A DNA stretch of 64,000 nt from Mesocentrotus franciscanus (GCA_037976565.1 CP137684.1:23611010-23675009), one strand, 5' to 3'; counted from the stretch's first letter, positions 12,101 through 22,880 are shown. Numbers and translations are program-made. The notes: generated by a model from the letters alone, not told the origin.

Positions 12101-13915
12101 GCTAGCACATTCGTCGATATCTGTGCAAATTGAGTTCCAAAGACAATCATGGGATAAAAGTGACAAGAAATCTTTTTCCATTTTGACAGGTTTTTCTTTA
12201 TTTGACGGATAACAGGAAAATGACGTTAAAGCAGATATTCCAAAGGCAAAATAATGACAGTTGAGGAATATGTTACTTTATATATGAAAACAATTAATAT
12301 ATAAATTAAATGAGGATAATTAACTGGATGTCTCTGTTAATATTCGTATTTATTCCAAAATCGTAGCCTCACACGGAAAATATCCTCTGGATAAAATAAA
12401 GTATAAACTGGCATTCAAAATGCAAAATAATCACAGTTCAGGAATGAATTATTTTATTTGTAAGACTATTGATAGATATATCTTATCAGGTAAATAAACT
12501 GAATATCTATTTGAAATGTTCGAATCTTTCCAAAATCTTGGTCTTAGAAAGAAAGTATTTTCTGCTTTGAATTTTGTTTTGGTCTGACTAACTTTTATGT
12601 GCCCGTTTCCTCAAAAAGGTAAGATCAGCAAAAAATCTTTCATTTCGAGATGAAACGAATATGGAAATGGACGTAGAAATGTCCTAACAAGGTCTGAGTT
12701 TTAAGACACCTTAGCGTCAAAAGTCGAATCGTTATTATCAGGATGAAATATGCCACTCTTAGTATACCCTCTTACAAGTCTAACTAAATAGAGATTATTG
12801 TGGGAATATCAATACAAAACTGTGCTCTACAAACGGCCAAGCACTCCTCTTTTCCCATGTGTCTACTCAAAATCAAGAGAAGTGAAGTTTTTCACATTTA
12901 TTTACTAAACCAAGGTATGGAACACCTTTCCCATCTTTTGTCTGTACTCTCACTTCTCTTGACTCTGAATTAAGAAAAACATTGTTTTTTGTTTATTTCC
13001 AGTTCTTTCATGTTTCTTTCTTTTTATCGTCATGTTTGTCTTTTTTTCTTCTTGATGAGCAACGATTAATATTTCATTGGATTTTGCTTTATATAACAAG
13101 TGTATGCAGGTAGGTATGTGATCTGCTTTGACTGTACAGCTTACTTTTACTACACATAATCCCAGTATAGCCAACATTACAAGAAGCACATCTATAGCTG
13201 TTAACTCCATCAGAACATGTTTCTCCATCCATACAAGGGCTGGTAGAACAATCGTCGATATCTGTGCACATTGAGTTCCAAAGATAATGGATGGGATAAA
13301 ATTGACGAGAAAATAATTTCCAAAGCATCCGATTCATCTCTTTTTGGCAGATAAAACTAAAATGAAGTAGTAACTGGTATTTAAAATGCATATTTAATGA
13401 CCATAGAGGGATGAATTACTGCATTTGTTAATATATATTGATAAATAAATTGAGTGAGGTAAATTAACTAAATATCTCTTTATAACGTTCGTATATTTCC
13501 AAAATTCGTGGCAATAGAAAGAAAATATTTTGTTTTCGAAAAAATCTTATTGTCTGACCAAACTTGATGTGCCCCAGCAAAGAAATGTGGAACACCCTCT
13601 TCAAGTTTGTCTGCACTTTCACTTCTGTTGACTCTGAATTAAGAAAACCAGCACAGATTTTCCTCTCCAATGACTCAATATATATTTTTTGATGATCTTG
13701 TTCACTCTTTATCTATAATTACTTCATGAGAAAGGAGCAATGGCTTTACATAAAAAGTACATGTATGTAGGCATGTAATCTGCTTTGACTTAATAGCTTA
13801 CCTGTTCCGCACATAGCCCCATTATAGCCAGGAACACAAGTACAAGTAAAGGTGTTAACTCCATCAGTGCAAGTTCCTCCATTTGAACAAGGAGTGCTAG
13901 CACATTCGTCGGTAT
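53..13915 (-). CDS. EGF-repeat gene, partial: 15 internal EGF exons
   Basis: Fifteen exons read leftwards, each encoding one EGF-like domain of about 38 residues. Each is bounded by an AG acceptor (usually ...TTGCACAG) and a GT donor (GTAAGC or GTGAGC). All have phase 1 at both ends, so any number can be added or removed without breaking the frame. Most carry the calcium-binding EGF pattern: acidic I-D-E/D-C start, six cysteines, and C-x-D/N-x4-F/Y-x-C, the Asp/Asn beta-hydroxylation consensus. Domains of this kind build extracellular rods in fibropellin-, Notch- and fibrillin-type proteins; which family this belongs to cannot be told. Exon spacing is 917-926 bp, apart from 1806 (an 882-bp transposon), 1138 and 657. 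No signal peptide, transmembrane or terminal exon is visible, and the gene continues past position 1. It could be an expressed gene or a non-expressed exon array; all exons are open. Confidence 0.85.
975..1088 (-). CDS. EGF exon 14
   Basis: The exon has the same protein as the copy at 53-166. It is phase 1-1 with donor ACAA|GTAAGC, and the flanking intron is nearly identical over the whole cassette. Confidence 0.85.
1899..2012 (-). CDS. EGF exon 13
   Basis: This copy encodes the same peptide as its neighbours, with intact acceptor and donor. Its spacing from the previous exon is 924 bp. Confidence 0.85.
2824..2937 (-). CDS. EGF exon 12
   Basis: An identical EGF peptide (ending FTGTMCGT). 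The intron just upstream has one extra T in the run near 3000, which distinguishes this sub-type of cassette. Confidence 0.85.
3750..3863 (-). CDS. EGF exon 11, YTGTL variant
   Basis: The exon matches its neighbours except near the end, which reads YTGTLCGT instead of FTGTMCGT. The same variant occurs in the exons at 8361 and 12007, while this exon's own donor (ACAA|GT) and introns are of the local type. That suggests a short conversion tract. Confidence 0.85.
4673..4786 (-). CDS. EGF exon 10
   Basis: Standard array copy encoding the FTGTMCGT form. It is 114 bp with both splice sites intact. Confidence 0.85.
5594..5707 (-). CDS. EGF exon 9
   Basis: Standard array copy encoding the FTGTMCGT form. 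The exon-to-exon spacing of 921 bp reflects short homopolymer differences in the intron. Confidence 0.85.
6520..6633 (-). CDS. EGF exon 8
   Basis: Standard array copy. The intron downstream in transcription carries the longest T-run of the array (6427-6437). Confidence 0.85.
7444..7557 (-). CDS. EGF exon 7
   Basis: Standard array copy. The upstream intron (7620-7720) begins to show point differences, marking the edge of the homogeneous block. Confidence 0.85.
8361..8474 (-). CDS. EGF exon 6, YTGTL variant
   Basis: The exon carries the YTGTLCGT ending and an ACAG|GTAAGC donor, so the shared codon with the next exon is GAT (Asp). Its introns are diverged from the homogeneous units, and the upstream intron holds the 882-bp TA-bounded element. 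Confidence 0.85.
8639..9520. mobile_element. 882-bp Tc1/mariner-like non-autonomous element
   Basis: Terminal inverted repeats of roughly 200 bp with ends CAATGTGAGTCAAATAAAAG and, on the other strand, CCGTGTGATTCAAAAAAAAG, followed in both by GTTTACAC. It is flanked by TA (8637-8638 and 9521-9522). Removing it restores the 924-bp cassette spacing exactly. There is no transposase; the interior has CA-rich stretches near 8930-9020. Confidence 0.85.
9523..10166. repeat. Diverged cassette intron
   Basis: Aligns along its length with the intron of the homogeneous cassettes (the segment containing TCGTAGCC, the ATAGAGATTGTTG block and the GAGCAAAGAGG block) with scattered substitutions. No additional exon was seen. 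Confidence 0.8.
10167..10280 (-). CDS. EGF exon 5
   Basis: A diverged calcium-binding EGF: start [15 protein letters not shown], then [19 protein letters not shown]. Acceptor CGCACAG, donor ACAG|GTAAGC, 114 bp. It is not open upstream of the acceptor, as expected for an internal exon. The spacing to exon 6 is 1806 bp, or 924 bp without the transposon. Confidence 0.82.
11084..11197 (-). CDS. EGF exon 4
   Basis: Calcium-binding EGF starting [15 protein letters not shown], with [16 protein letters not shown] at the end. The donor is GTGAGC rather than GTAAGC. 114 bp, phase 1-1. Confidence 0.83.
12007..12120 (-). CDS. EGF exon 3, YTGTL variant
   Basis: This copy appears identical to the exon at 8361 through the exon and about 55 bp into the upstream intron, although it sits among diverged cassettes. 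A copied tract is the simplest explanation. Confidence 0.84.
12121..13144. repeat. Rearranged cassette intron (extra exonless segment)
   Basis: Near 12385 the intron jumps from its middle (after CTCTGGATAAAA) back to sequence like the stretch upstream of an exon (GGCATTCAAAATGCAAAATAATCACAG). The exon-to-exon distance is 1138 bp, about 215 more than normal. An intron segment was duplicated or an exon was lost during unequal exchange. Confidence 0.65.
13145..13261 (-). CDS. EGF exon 2, one-residue-longer form
   Basis: The exon is 117 bp, three more than the others. The peptide starts [15 protein letters not shown] and reads [16 protein letters not shown], with an extra Ser-Cys in the third-to-fourth cysteine region. 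That gives seven cysteines, unusual for EGF. Acceptor GTGCACAG, donor AAAA|GTAAGC. Confidence 0.75.
13802..13915 (-). CDS. EGF exon 1 (most 5' in array)
   Basis: EGF starting [15 protein letters not shown] and ending YNGAMCGT. The usual isoleucine before Asp-Glu-Cys is threonine. Acceptor TTTGCACAG, donor ACAG|GTAAGC. No further EGF exon was found between here and the LINE fragment at 14.2 kb. Confidence 0.8.
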
Positions 13916-14213
13916 CTGTGCAAATGGAGTTCCAAAGACAATGAATGGGATAAAAGCGACGAGACAGACAGATTTATCTTCATTCGGTGGATAAAAGGAA
14001 AAAATCAATTCAATACTGGTATTTTAAATTAGATCAATAAAGGTGGAGAAAAGAACAACTTCATTTGTAAAACTATTAATCAATAAATCAAATAAAGTGA
14101 ATCAACTGAATATCTCTTTTAATGTTCAAATCTCTTTCAAAATCATGGACTTAGAGAAGAGAATGTATTTTGGAAAAATCTCATTGCCTTACAAAACTTA
14201 GTATATTTTTACA

Positions 14214-14432
14214 TCTGAATCACACCTAGATGATACTGTTCATGACCCAGAAGTATGTATGGATGGGTATAATCTGGCCATATTTGATAGAAAACGGGGA
14301 GGTGGTGTGGGTGTGTATGTAACAGACCATCTGATGTATACTCGAAGATTCGGTCTTGAAATCTGTGAAAAAGAGGCTATATGGAAATCTTGATTGGAAA
14401 ATATTACCGTCCACCAGGGCCAAGCATTGAAT
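14214..14432 (+). pseudogene. LINE endonuclease fragment
   Basis: The plus strand reads SESHLDDTV then DGYNLAIFDRKRGGGVGVYV, the SETxLD / GY / R-GGGV pattern of the apurinic-type endonuclease of non-LTR retrotransposons. A stop follows at IWKS, and the frame resumes one base off with GKYYRPPGPS, matching the usual Y-RPP block. The fragment ends abruptly at the start of the 1.46-kb tandem array. It is a dead scrap of a different LINE family from the two larger copies in this window. Confidence 0.75.
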
Positions 14433-15364
14433 ATCGAGTTAAAATAGTTTATTGACAGCTACCAGGGACAAAGTTTTATTTGTAGGTGGGAGCCAGGGAG
14501 GAGGCTATTAAGGTAAATTATTGATGCAATCAACCTTGGACAGGGAAAGAAACCAGTCGCCGTAATGTAAACATGCGGTCAGCCCTCAACTTTCCTCCCT
14601 TTCCTCTCCCCAAAGCGGAATTATCTTGGACAATAATACCTCATTCAGTCCATGGTATTTCGAAGTCGTCACACTCAACAAATTTTCCCCACCATCCATC
14701 CCCGTACTCCGCCAAGGGGGTCAGTGACTTTTCATGTTCATAATTATTATTGCAGAGTAATAGTGAGAATTTGATGAAAATCCACTCTCTCAAGGGCTAC
14801 GCCTGGTCGCGTTCATAACACGGGCCTTGCGGGGCTTTTCCCAATCTTATTTTCCAGGACTCGAACTTTTCATTCGGTCAGATAAGACTTTTGGTTATAT
14901 TTATCGATTTGCCTTTTGGCCCAAAGACTCTGGTTTTCGAGAGGTAGGTTTTCACCCGCATTTGAGTGTAGTGGACAATGTCATCAAATTTCTGTCTTCT
15001 TGTTTTTTCATGAAGACTTTTAAGATGTGCATTACGTTAATCAATCCTCTGTTGTTGTTACGTACGTAGATAGTAAAGATCACACCAATGTGTGTGCTTC
15101 TGTGTCAATGCTGTATCAAAGTATTAAATCGTGTCTCGTGTGGCAGAAAAATATTAAAATTTTGACCGCCAAACCGCGGAATTATCTTTGATTTGCACAT
15201 GTCGAATATACCAGTTTGCAAGAGAACAGTCTTCGAGCCAATGATGGGAAATGCTAATGCAATTATTATTGTTTACACCCCGATAACACTTTGTTTGTAG
15301 GCTGAGGATGACCAATAAGGCCTTTAGTTATCCTCAGTTTTAGGCAAGAAAGTGTTTATTTGAA

Positions 15365-15591
15365 CGCTACGTGTCTCAGGCCAGAGAACTGCGTTGATTA
15401 GTTTTTATTTAAATACGCTACGTGTCTCAGGCCAGAGAACTGCGTCGATTAGTTTTCATTTAAATACGCTACGTGTCTCAGGCCAGAGAACTGCGTCGAT
15501 TAGTTTTTATTTAAATACGCTACGTGTCTCAGGCCAGAGAACTGCGTTGAACGCTATGTGTCTCAGGCCAGAGATCAACTGCGTTGATTGG
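15365..15591. repeat. 51-bp minisatellite, unit 1
   Basis: Four copies of a 51-bp repeat (CGCTACGTGTCTCAGGCCAG then AGAACTGCGTYGATTAGTTT and an AT-rich end) plus a shorter fifth copy with ATG in place of ACG. Spacerless and identical-period, so not CRISPR. Confidence 0.9.
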
Positions 15592-16829
15592 TTTCCATGA
15601 CGTTATCATGATGAATTGCAAATCCCGGCCGGGTCCCTAGGCTAATTTAGACTGTTTACTCTCTGTTTAATGATGGTACGTTACCGTTTGTATTTTTCTG
15701 ATAATGTTGTTCATTGTGAAGTTAAGAGACTATTTTCATTCGAATTATTGGTTATACCACAGGTCTAATGACGATTGGAAGTTTCTATATTACAAGTAAT
15801 AAATAATTAAATACCATGGCCAATTGCAAAACAAGTTGTCAATGTCCTTATTCTTTGTCCCAGTAGATAGAGCAATAATTGATTTTAACCAGCGCAGAGG
15901 AGTTAAAATAGTTTATTGACAGCTACCAGGGACAAAGTTTTATTTATGGGTGGGAGCCAGGGAGGAGGCTTTAAGGTAAATTATTGATGCAATGCAACCT
16001 TGGACAGGGAAAGAAACCAGTCGCCGTAATGTAAACATGCGGTCAGCCCTCAACTTCCCTCCCTTTCCTCTCCCCAAAGCGGAATTATCTTGGACAATAA
16101 TACCTCATTCAGTCCATGGTATTTCGAAGTCGTCACACTCAACAAATTTTCCCCACCATCCATCCCCGTACTCCGCCAAGGGGGTCAGTGACTTTTCATG
16201 TTCATAATTATTATTGCAGAGTAATAGTGAGAATTTGATGACAATCCACTCTCTCAAGGGCTACGCCTGGTCGCGTTCATAACACGGGCCTTGCGGGGCT
16301 TTTCCCAATCTTATTTTCCAGGACTCGAACTTTTCATTCGGTCAGATAATACTTTTGGCTTTATTTATCGATTGGCCTTTTGGCCCAAAGAGTCTGGTTT
16401 TCGAGACGTTGGTTTTCATCCGCATTTGAGTGTAGTGGACAATATGTCATCAAATTCCTGCCTTCTTGTTCTTTCATAAAGACTTTTAAGATGTGCATTA
16501 CGTTAATCAATTCTCTGTTGTTGTTACGTACATAGATGGTAAAATCACACCAAATTGTGTGCTTCTGTGTCAATGCCGTATCAAAGTATTAAATCGTGTC
16601 TCGTGTGGCAGAAAATTATTAAAATTTTGACCGCCAAACCGCGGAATTATCTTTGATTTGCATATGTCGAATATACCAGTTTGCAAGAGAACAGTCTTCG
16701 AGCCAATGATGGGAAATGCTAATGCAATTATTATTGTTTACACCCCGATAACACTTTGTTTGTAGGCTGAGGATGACCAATAAGGCCTTTAGTTATCCTC
16801 AGTTTTAGGCAAGAAAGTGTTTATTTGAA

Positions 16830-17003
16830 CGCTACGTGTCTCAGGCCAGAGAACTGCGTTGATTAGTTTTTATTTAAATACGCTACGTGTCTCAGGCCAG
16901 AGAACTGCGTCGATTAGTTTTCATTTAAATACGCTACGTGTCTCAGGCCAGAGAACTGCGTTGAACGCTATGTGTCTCAGACCAGAGAACTGCGTTGATT
17001 GGT
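16830..17003. repeat. 51-bp minisatellite, unit 2 (one copy fewer)
   Basis: Three full copies plus the short variant copy. The missing copy accounts for this 1.46-kb unit being about 50 bp shorter than the others. Confidence 0.9.
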
Positions 17004-18240
17004 TTCCATGACGTTATCATAATGAATTGCAAATCCCGGCCGGGTCCCTAGGCTAATTTAGACTGTTTACTCTCTGTTTAATGATGGTACGTTACCGTTT
17101 GTATTCTTTCTGATAATGTTGTTCATTGTGAAGTTAAGAGACTATTTTCATTCGAATTATTGGTTATACCACAGGTCTAATGACGATTGGAAGTTTCTAT
17201 ATTACAAGTAATAAATAATTAAATACCATGGCCAATTGCAAAACAAGTTGTCAATGTCCTTATTCTTTGTCCCAGTAGATAGAGCAATAATTGATTTTAA
17301 CCAGCGCAGAGGAGTTAAAATAGTTTATTGACAGCTACCAGGGACAAAGTTTTATTTATGGGTGGGAGCCAGGGAGGAGGCTATTAAGGTAAATTATTGA
17401 TGCAATGCAACCTTGGACAGGGAAAGAAACCAGTCGCCGTAATGTAAACATGCGGTCAGCCCTCAACTTCCCTCCCTTTCCTCTCCCAAAGCGGAATTAT
17501 CTTAGACAATAATACCTCATTCAGTCCATGGTATTTCGAAGTCGTCACACTCAACAAACTTTCCCCACCATCCATCCCCGTACTCCGCCAAGGGGGTCAG
17601 TGACTTTTCATGTTCATAATTATTATTGCAGAGTAATAGTGAGAATTTGATGACAATCCACTCTCTCAAGGGCTACGCCTGGTCGCGTTCATAACACGGG
17701 CCTTGCGGGGCTTTTCCCAATCTTATTTTCCAGGACTCGAACTTTTCATTCGGTCAGATAATACTTTTGGTTATATTTATCGATTTGCCTTTTGGCCCAA
17801 AGACTCTGGTTTTCGAGAGGTAGGTTTTCACCCGCATTTGAGTGTAGTGGACAATGTCATCAAATTTCTGCCTTCTTGTTTTTTCATGAAGACTTTTAAG
17901 ATGTGCATTACGTTAATCAATTCTCTGTTGTTGTTACGTACGTAGATAGTAAAGATCACACCAATTTGTATGCTTCTGTGTCAATGCTGTATCAAAGTAT
18001 TAAATCGTGTCTCGTGTGGCAGAAAAATATTAAAATTTTGACCGCCAAACCGCGGAATTATCTTTGATTTGCACATGTCGAATATACCAGTTTGCAAGAG
18101 AACAGTCTTCGAGCCAATGATGGGAAATGCTAATGCAATTATTATTGTTTACACCCCGATAACACTTTGTTTGTAGGCTGAGGATGACCAATAAGGCCTT
18201 TAGTTATCCTCAGTTTTAGGCAAGAAAGTGTTTATTTGAA

Positions 18241-18466
18241 CGCTACGTGTCTCAGGCCAGAGAACTGCGTTGATTAGTTTTTATTTAAATACGCTACGTG
18301 TCTCAGGCCAGAGAACTGCGTCGATTAGTTTTCATTTAAATACGCTACGTGTCTCAGGCCAGAGAACTGCGTCGATTAGTTTTTATTTAAATACGCTACG
18401 TGTCTCAGGCCAGAGAACTGCGTTGAACGCTATGTGTCTCAGACCAGAGAACTGCGTTGATTGGTT
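18241..18466. repeat. 51-bp minisatellite, unit 3
   Basis: Four full copies plus the variant copy, in the same order of sub-variants as unit 1. Confidence 0.9.
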
Positions 18467-19701
18467 TCCATGACGTTATCATGATGAATTGCAAATCCCG
18501 GCCGGGTCCCTAGGCTAATTTAGACTGTTTACTCTCTGTTTAATGATGGTACGTTACCGTTTGTATTCTTTCTGATAATGTTGTTCATTGTGAAGTTAAG
18601 AGACTATTTTCATTCGAATTATTGGTTATACCACAGGTCTAATGACGATTGGAAGTTTCTATATTACAAGTAATAAATAATTAAATACCATGGCCAATTG
18701 CAAAACAAGTTGTCAATGTCCTTATTCTTTGTCCCAGTAGATAGAGCAATAATTGATTTTAACCAGCGCAGAGGAGTTAAAATAGTTTATTGACAGCTAC
18801 CAGGGACAAAGTTTTATTTATGGGTGGGAGCCAGGGAGGAGGCTATTAAGGTAAATTATTGATGCAATGCAACCTTGGACAGGGAAAGAAACCAGTCGCC
18901 GTAATGTAAACATGCGGTCAGCCCTCAACTTCCCTCCCTTTCCTCTCCCAAAGCGGAATTATCTTGGACAATAATACCTCATTCAGTCCATGGTATTTCG
19001 AAGTCGTCACACTCAACAAACTTTCCCCACCATCCATCCCCGTACTCCGCCAAGGGGGTCAGTGACTTTTCATGTTCATAATTATTATTGCAGAGTAATA
19101 GTGAGAATTTGATGACAATCCACTCTCTCAAGGGCTACGCCTGGTCGCGTTCATAACACGGGCCTTGCGGGGCTTTTCCCAATCTTATTTTCCAGGACTC
19201 GAACTTTTCATTCGGTCAGATAATACTTTTGGTTATATTTATCGATTGGCCTTTTGGCCCAAAGACTCTGGTTTTCGAGACGTAGGTTTTCACCCGCATT
19301 TGAGTGTAGTGGACAATGTCATCAAATTTCTGCCTTCTTGTTTTTTCATAAAGACTTTTAAGATGTGCATTACGTTAATCAATTCTCTGTTGTTGTTACG
19401 TACATAGATGGTAAAATCACACCAAATTGTGTGCTTCTGTGTCAATGCCGTATCAAAGTATTAAATCGTGTCTCGTGTGGCAGAAAATTATTAAAATTTT
19501 GACCGCCAAACCGCGGAATTATCTTTGATTTGCACATGTCGAATATACCAGTTTGTAAGAGAACAGTCTTCGAGCCAATGATGGGAAATGCTAATGCAAT
19601 TATTATTGTTTACACCCCGATAACACTTTGTTTGTAGGCTGAGGATGACCCATAAGGCCTTTAGTTATCCTCAGTTTTAGGCAAGAAAGTGTTTATTTGA
19701 A

Positions 19702-19925
19702 CGCTACGTGTCTCAGGCCAGAGAACTGCGTTGATTAGTTTTTATTTAAATACGCTACGTGTCTCAGGCCAGAGAACTGCGTCGATTAGTTTTCATTTAA
19801 ATACGCTACGTGTCTCAGGCCAGAGAACTGCGTCGATTAGTTTTTATTTAAATACGCTACGTGTCTCAGGCCAGAGAACTGCGTTGAACGCTATGTGTCT
19901 CAGGCCAGAGAACTGCGTTGATTGG
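19702..19925. repeat. 51-bp minisatellite, unit 4
   Basis: Four full copies plus the variant copy. The order of TTGATT and TCGATT sub-variants matches units 1 and 3. Confidence 0.9.
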
Positions 19926-20394
19926 TTTCCATGACGTTATCATGATGAATTGCAAATCCCGGCCGGGTCCCTAGGCTAATTTAGACTGTTTACTCTCTGT
20001 TTAATGATGGTACCCCAGCTAGCACAAAAACATTATAAGAACATCATGATAATGTTTGGCTTAACATTGTGAAGTTTTGTTCAATTTTCATATGAAAATG
20101 TATGGTTATACCACAGGTCTAATAACATTAGAAGTTTCTATATTACAAGTAATAAATAATTAAATACCATGGCCAATTGCAAAACAAGTTGTCAATGTCC
20201 TTATTCTTTGTCCCAGTAGATAGAGCAATAATTGATTTTAACCAGCGCAGAGGAGTTAAAATAGTTTATTGACAGCTACCAGGGACAAAGTTTTATTTAT
20301 GGGTGGGATATGTTAGGAGGCTATTAATGTAAATGTATTGATGCAATGCAACCTTGGAAGTAAATGAAACCAGTCGCCGTAATGTAAACATGCG

Positions 20395-22110
20395 GCAGCC
20401 CTCAACTTCCAATATTGTTATTCTCAAAGTTTTTAATTATTTTAGAAATGTTAATAAATGTTTAATGTATCTTATTATGTTTGAAGTAAATGTTATAAAA
20501 ATTTCAGCCATCCATTTCTAAGACCATACATTTTGTATCATTTTACTTTTCATAGAAACATAAAATATTGTTATTCTCAAATGTTTTTAATATGTTATTT
20601 TAGAAATGTTAATGAAATGTTGTAATGATATCTTATTAATGTTTGAAGTAAATGTTATAAAAATGTCAGCCATCTATTTCTAAGACCATACATTTTGATA
20701 TCATTTTAACATTTCATAGAAACATTACAATATTGTTATTCTCAAATGTTTTAAATATGTTATTTTAGAAATGTTAATGAAATGTTGTAATGATATCTTA
20801 TTAATGTTTGAAGTAAATGTTATAAAAATGTCAGCCATCTATTTCTAAGACCATACATTTTGATATCATTTTAACATTTCATAGAAACATTACAATATTG
20901 TTATTCTCAAATGTTTTAAATATGTTATTTTAGAAATGTTAATGAAATGTTGTAATGATATCTTATTAATGTTTGAAGTAAATGTTATAAAAATGTCAGC
21001 CATCTATTTCTAAGACCATACATTTTGATATCATTTTAACGTTTCATAGAAACATTACAATATTGTTATTCTCAAATGTTTTTAATATGTTATTTTAGAA
21101 ATGTTAATGAAATGTTGTAATGATATCTTATTAATGTTTGAAGTAAATGTTATAAAAATGTCAGCCATCTATTTCTAAGACCATACATTTTGATATCATT
21201 TTAACATTTCATAGAAACATTACAATATTGTTATTCTCAAATGTTTTTAATATGTTATTTTTTAAATGTTAATGAAATGTTGTAATGATATCTTATTAAT
21301 GTTTGAAGTAAATGTTATAAAAATGTCAGCCATCTATTTCTAAGACCATACATTTTGATATCATTTTAACATTTCATAGAAACATTACAATATTGTTATT
21401 CTCAAATGTTTTTAATATGTTATTTTAGAAATGTTAATGAAATGTTGTAATGATATCTTATTAATGTTTGAAGTAAATGTTATAAAAATGTCAGCCATCT
21501 ATTTCTAAGACCATACATTTTGATATCATTTAAACATTTCATAGAAACATTACAATATTGTTATTCTCAAATGTTTTTAATATGTTATTTTAGAAATGTT
21601 AATGAAATGTTGTAATGATATCTTATTAATGTTTGAAGTAAATGTTATAAAAATGTCAGCCATCTATTTCTAAGACCATACATTTTGATATCATTTAAAC
21701 ATTTCATAGAAACATTACAATATTGTTATTCTCAAATGTTTTTAATATGTTATTTTAGAAATGTTAATGAAATGTTGTAATGATATCTTATTAATGTTTG
21801 AAGTAAATGTCATAAAAATGTCAGCCATCTATTTCTAAGACCATACATTTTGATGTTATTTAAACATTTAATAAAAACATTTGCTCGATGATATCCCAAA
21901 ATGTTTTTAAAATGTAAATTAAGAAATGTTGACAAGATGTTGTAATGATATCTTACGGATGTTTGAAGGAAATGTTATAAAAATGTCAGCCATCTATTTC
22001 TAAGACCATATATTTTGATATCATTTAAACATTTAATAGAAACATTACAATGTTGTTATGCGTAATGTTCTTAAAATGTTACACAGAAATGTTGATCAAA
22101 TGTGCAAACG
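20395..22110. repeat. 165-bp AT-rich satellite array
   Basis: CAGCCATC recurs at 20505, 20667, 20832, 20997, 21162, 21327, 21492, 21657, 21822 and 21987, a strict 165-bp period except the first step (162). Inner monomers are almost identical and both ends are diverged. Each monomer contains opposed ATTACAA / TTGTAAT and AATGTT / AACATT words. A motif just upstream (CCCAGCTAGCACAAAAAC at 20014) resembles the edge of satellite-bearing Helitron-like elements as I remember them; this is not verified. Confidence 0.93.
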
Positions 22111-22880
22111 GTGCAATACATTCAGAAGCTATCACATTTTTATAACATTTCCGCATTCATACATCTTCCAAATGTATACAAATGTCCTGATTTTTGTGTT
22201 TCTCATATTTTCACATAGTCTAAATAAATACATAAAACATAAAGTGAAAAAGGAGTATAAAAATGCTTCAGTCAAAATTACATCATCAAAATCTTTTAAT
22301 CATGACAAAATGTTGAAAACAATATGAGTAATGAACAAGAATCATTTTAAACATAATGATTTCACTTAAATGACGGAAGTTGGTATCTTTCTATTCTAAG
22401 ATACATATATACAAGGGAAGATTTACCGTACACAATTATTTCTGTAATCAGTAGAAATAAGTACATGTAGATCCAAATTTTGGGATGATTTGTTGTCACA
22501 CAACAAGTAATGAAATCAAAGTGAAAGTACTTGTGTTCATCATGCACCAAGGTAATGCCAATTATTTAGTCCCATGTATTAGGAGAGACCGGAGAGAAAT
22601 GGAACATTTTTCTTCACTTTCAGAAATATTACCAATTGTAACTATGCAAATATTCGGACTAAACCAAGTACATGTATGTTTGTATATTAAAAGACTACAC
22701 AGTGTATCCCAGATAACAAAAGAAACTGGATTTCATGGCAACATTTTTCATGTCATGATAACTAGAAATATCGCAATCTGTATTGCCGCGCAATGCGAAT
22801 GTATCCCCCGGCAGTGGCAGCGATTTTGTGTCATCCTAATGTTCGAAGGAGGGACAAAGATTCCTTCTCCCTCCCTGAAA
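22111..22880. other. No recognisable gene
   Basis: The first 220 bp are decayed remnants of the 165-bp satellite words (AATGTT, AACATT). The rest is unique-looking AT-rich sequence. An open frame of 149 codons on the plus strand (22485-22934) has no recognisable domain and runs into the next repeat, so it is not called. Confidence 0.5.

Larger units (their letters stand above)
14434..20400. repeat. Tandem array of about 1.46-kb units (4 plus a partial)
   Basis: Direct repeats starting GTTAAAATAGTTTATTGACAG at about 14434, 15902, 17314, 18776 and 20254, giving lengths near 1468, 1412, 1462 and 1478. The short unit lacks one 51-bp subrepeat. The fifth copy is partial, with replaced blocks at 20012-20110 and after 20300. 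Short open frames recur in each unit but carry no recognisable domain and end at different codons in different copies. The unit does not match any family I recognise. Confidence 0.9.

Noticed and set aside
15365..15591. CRISPR array
   Set aside because: Repeats are directly adjacent without unique spacers, and the genome is clearly animal.
15394..15600. Frame with repeated NTLRVSGQRTA
   Set aside because: It is the translation of the 51-bp minisatellite; frames differ between units and no start context or domain supports it.
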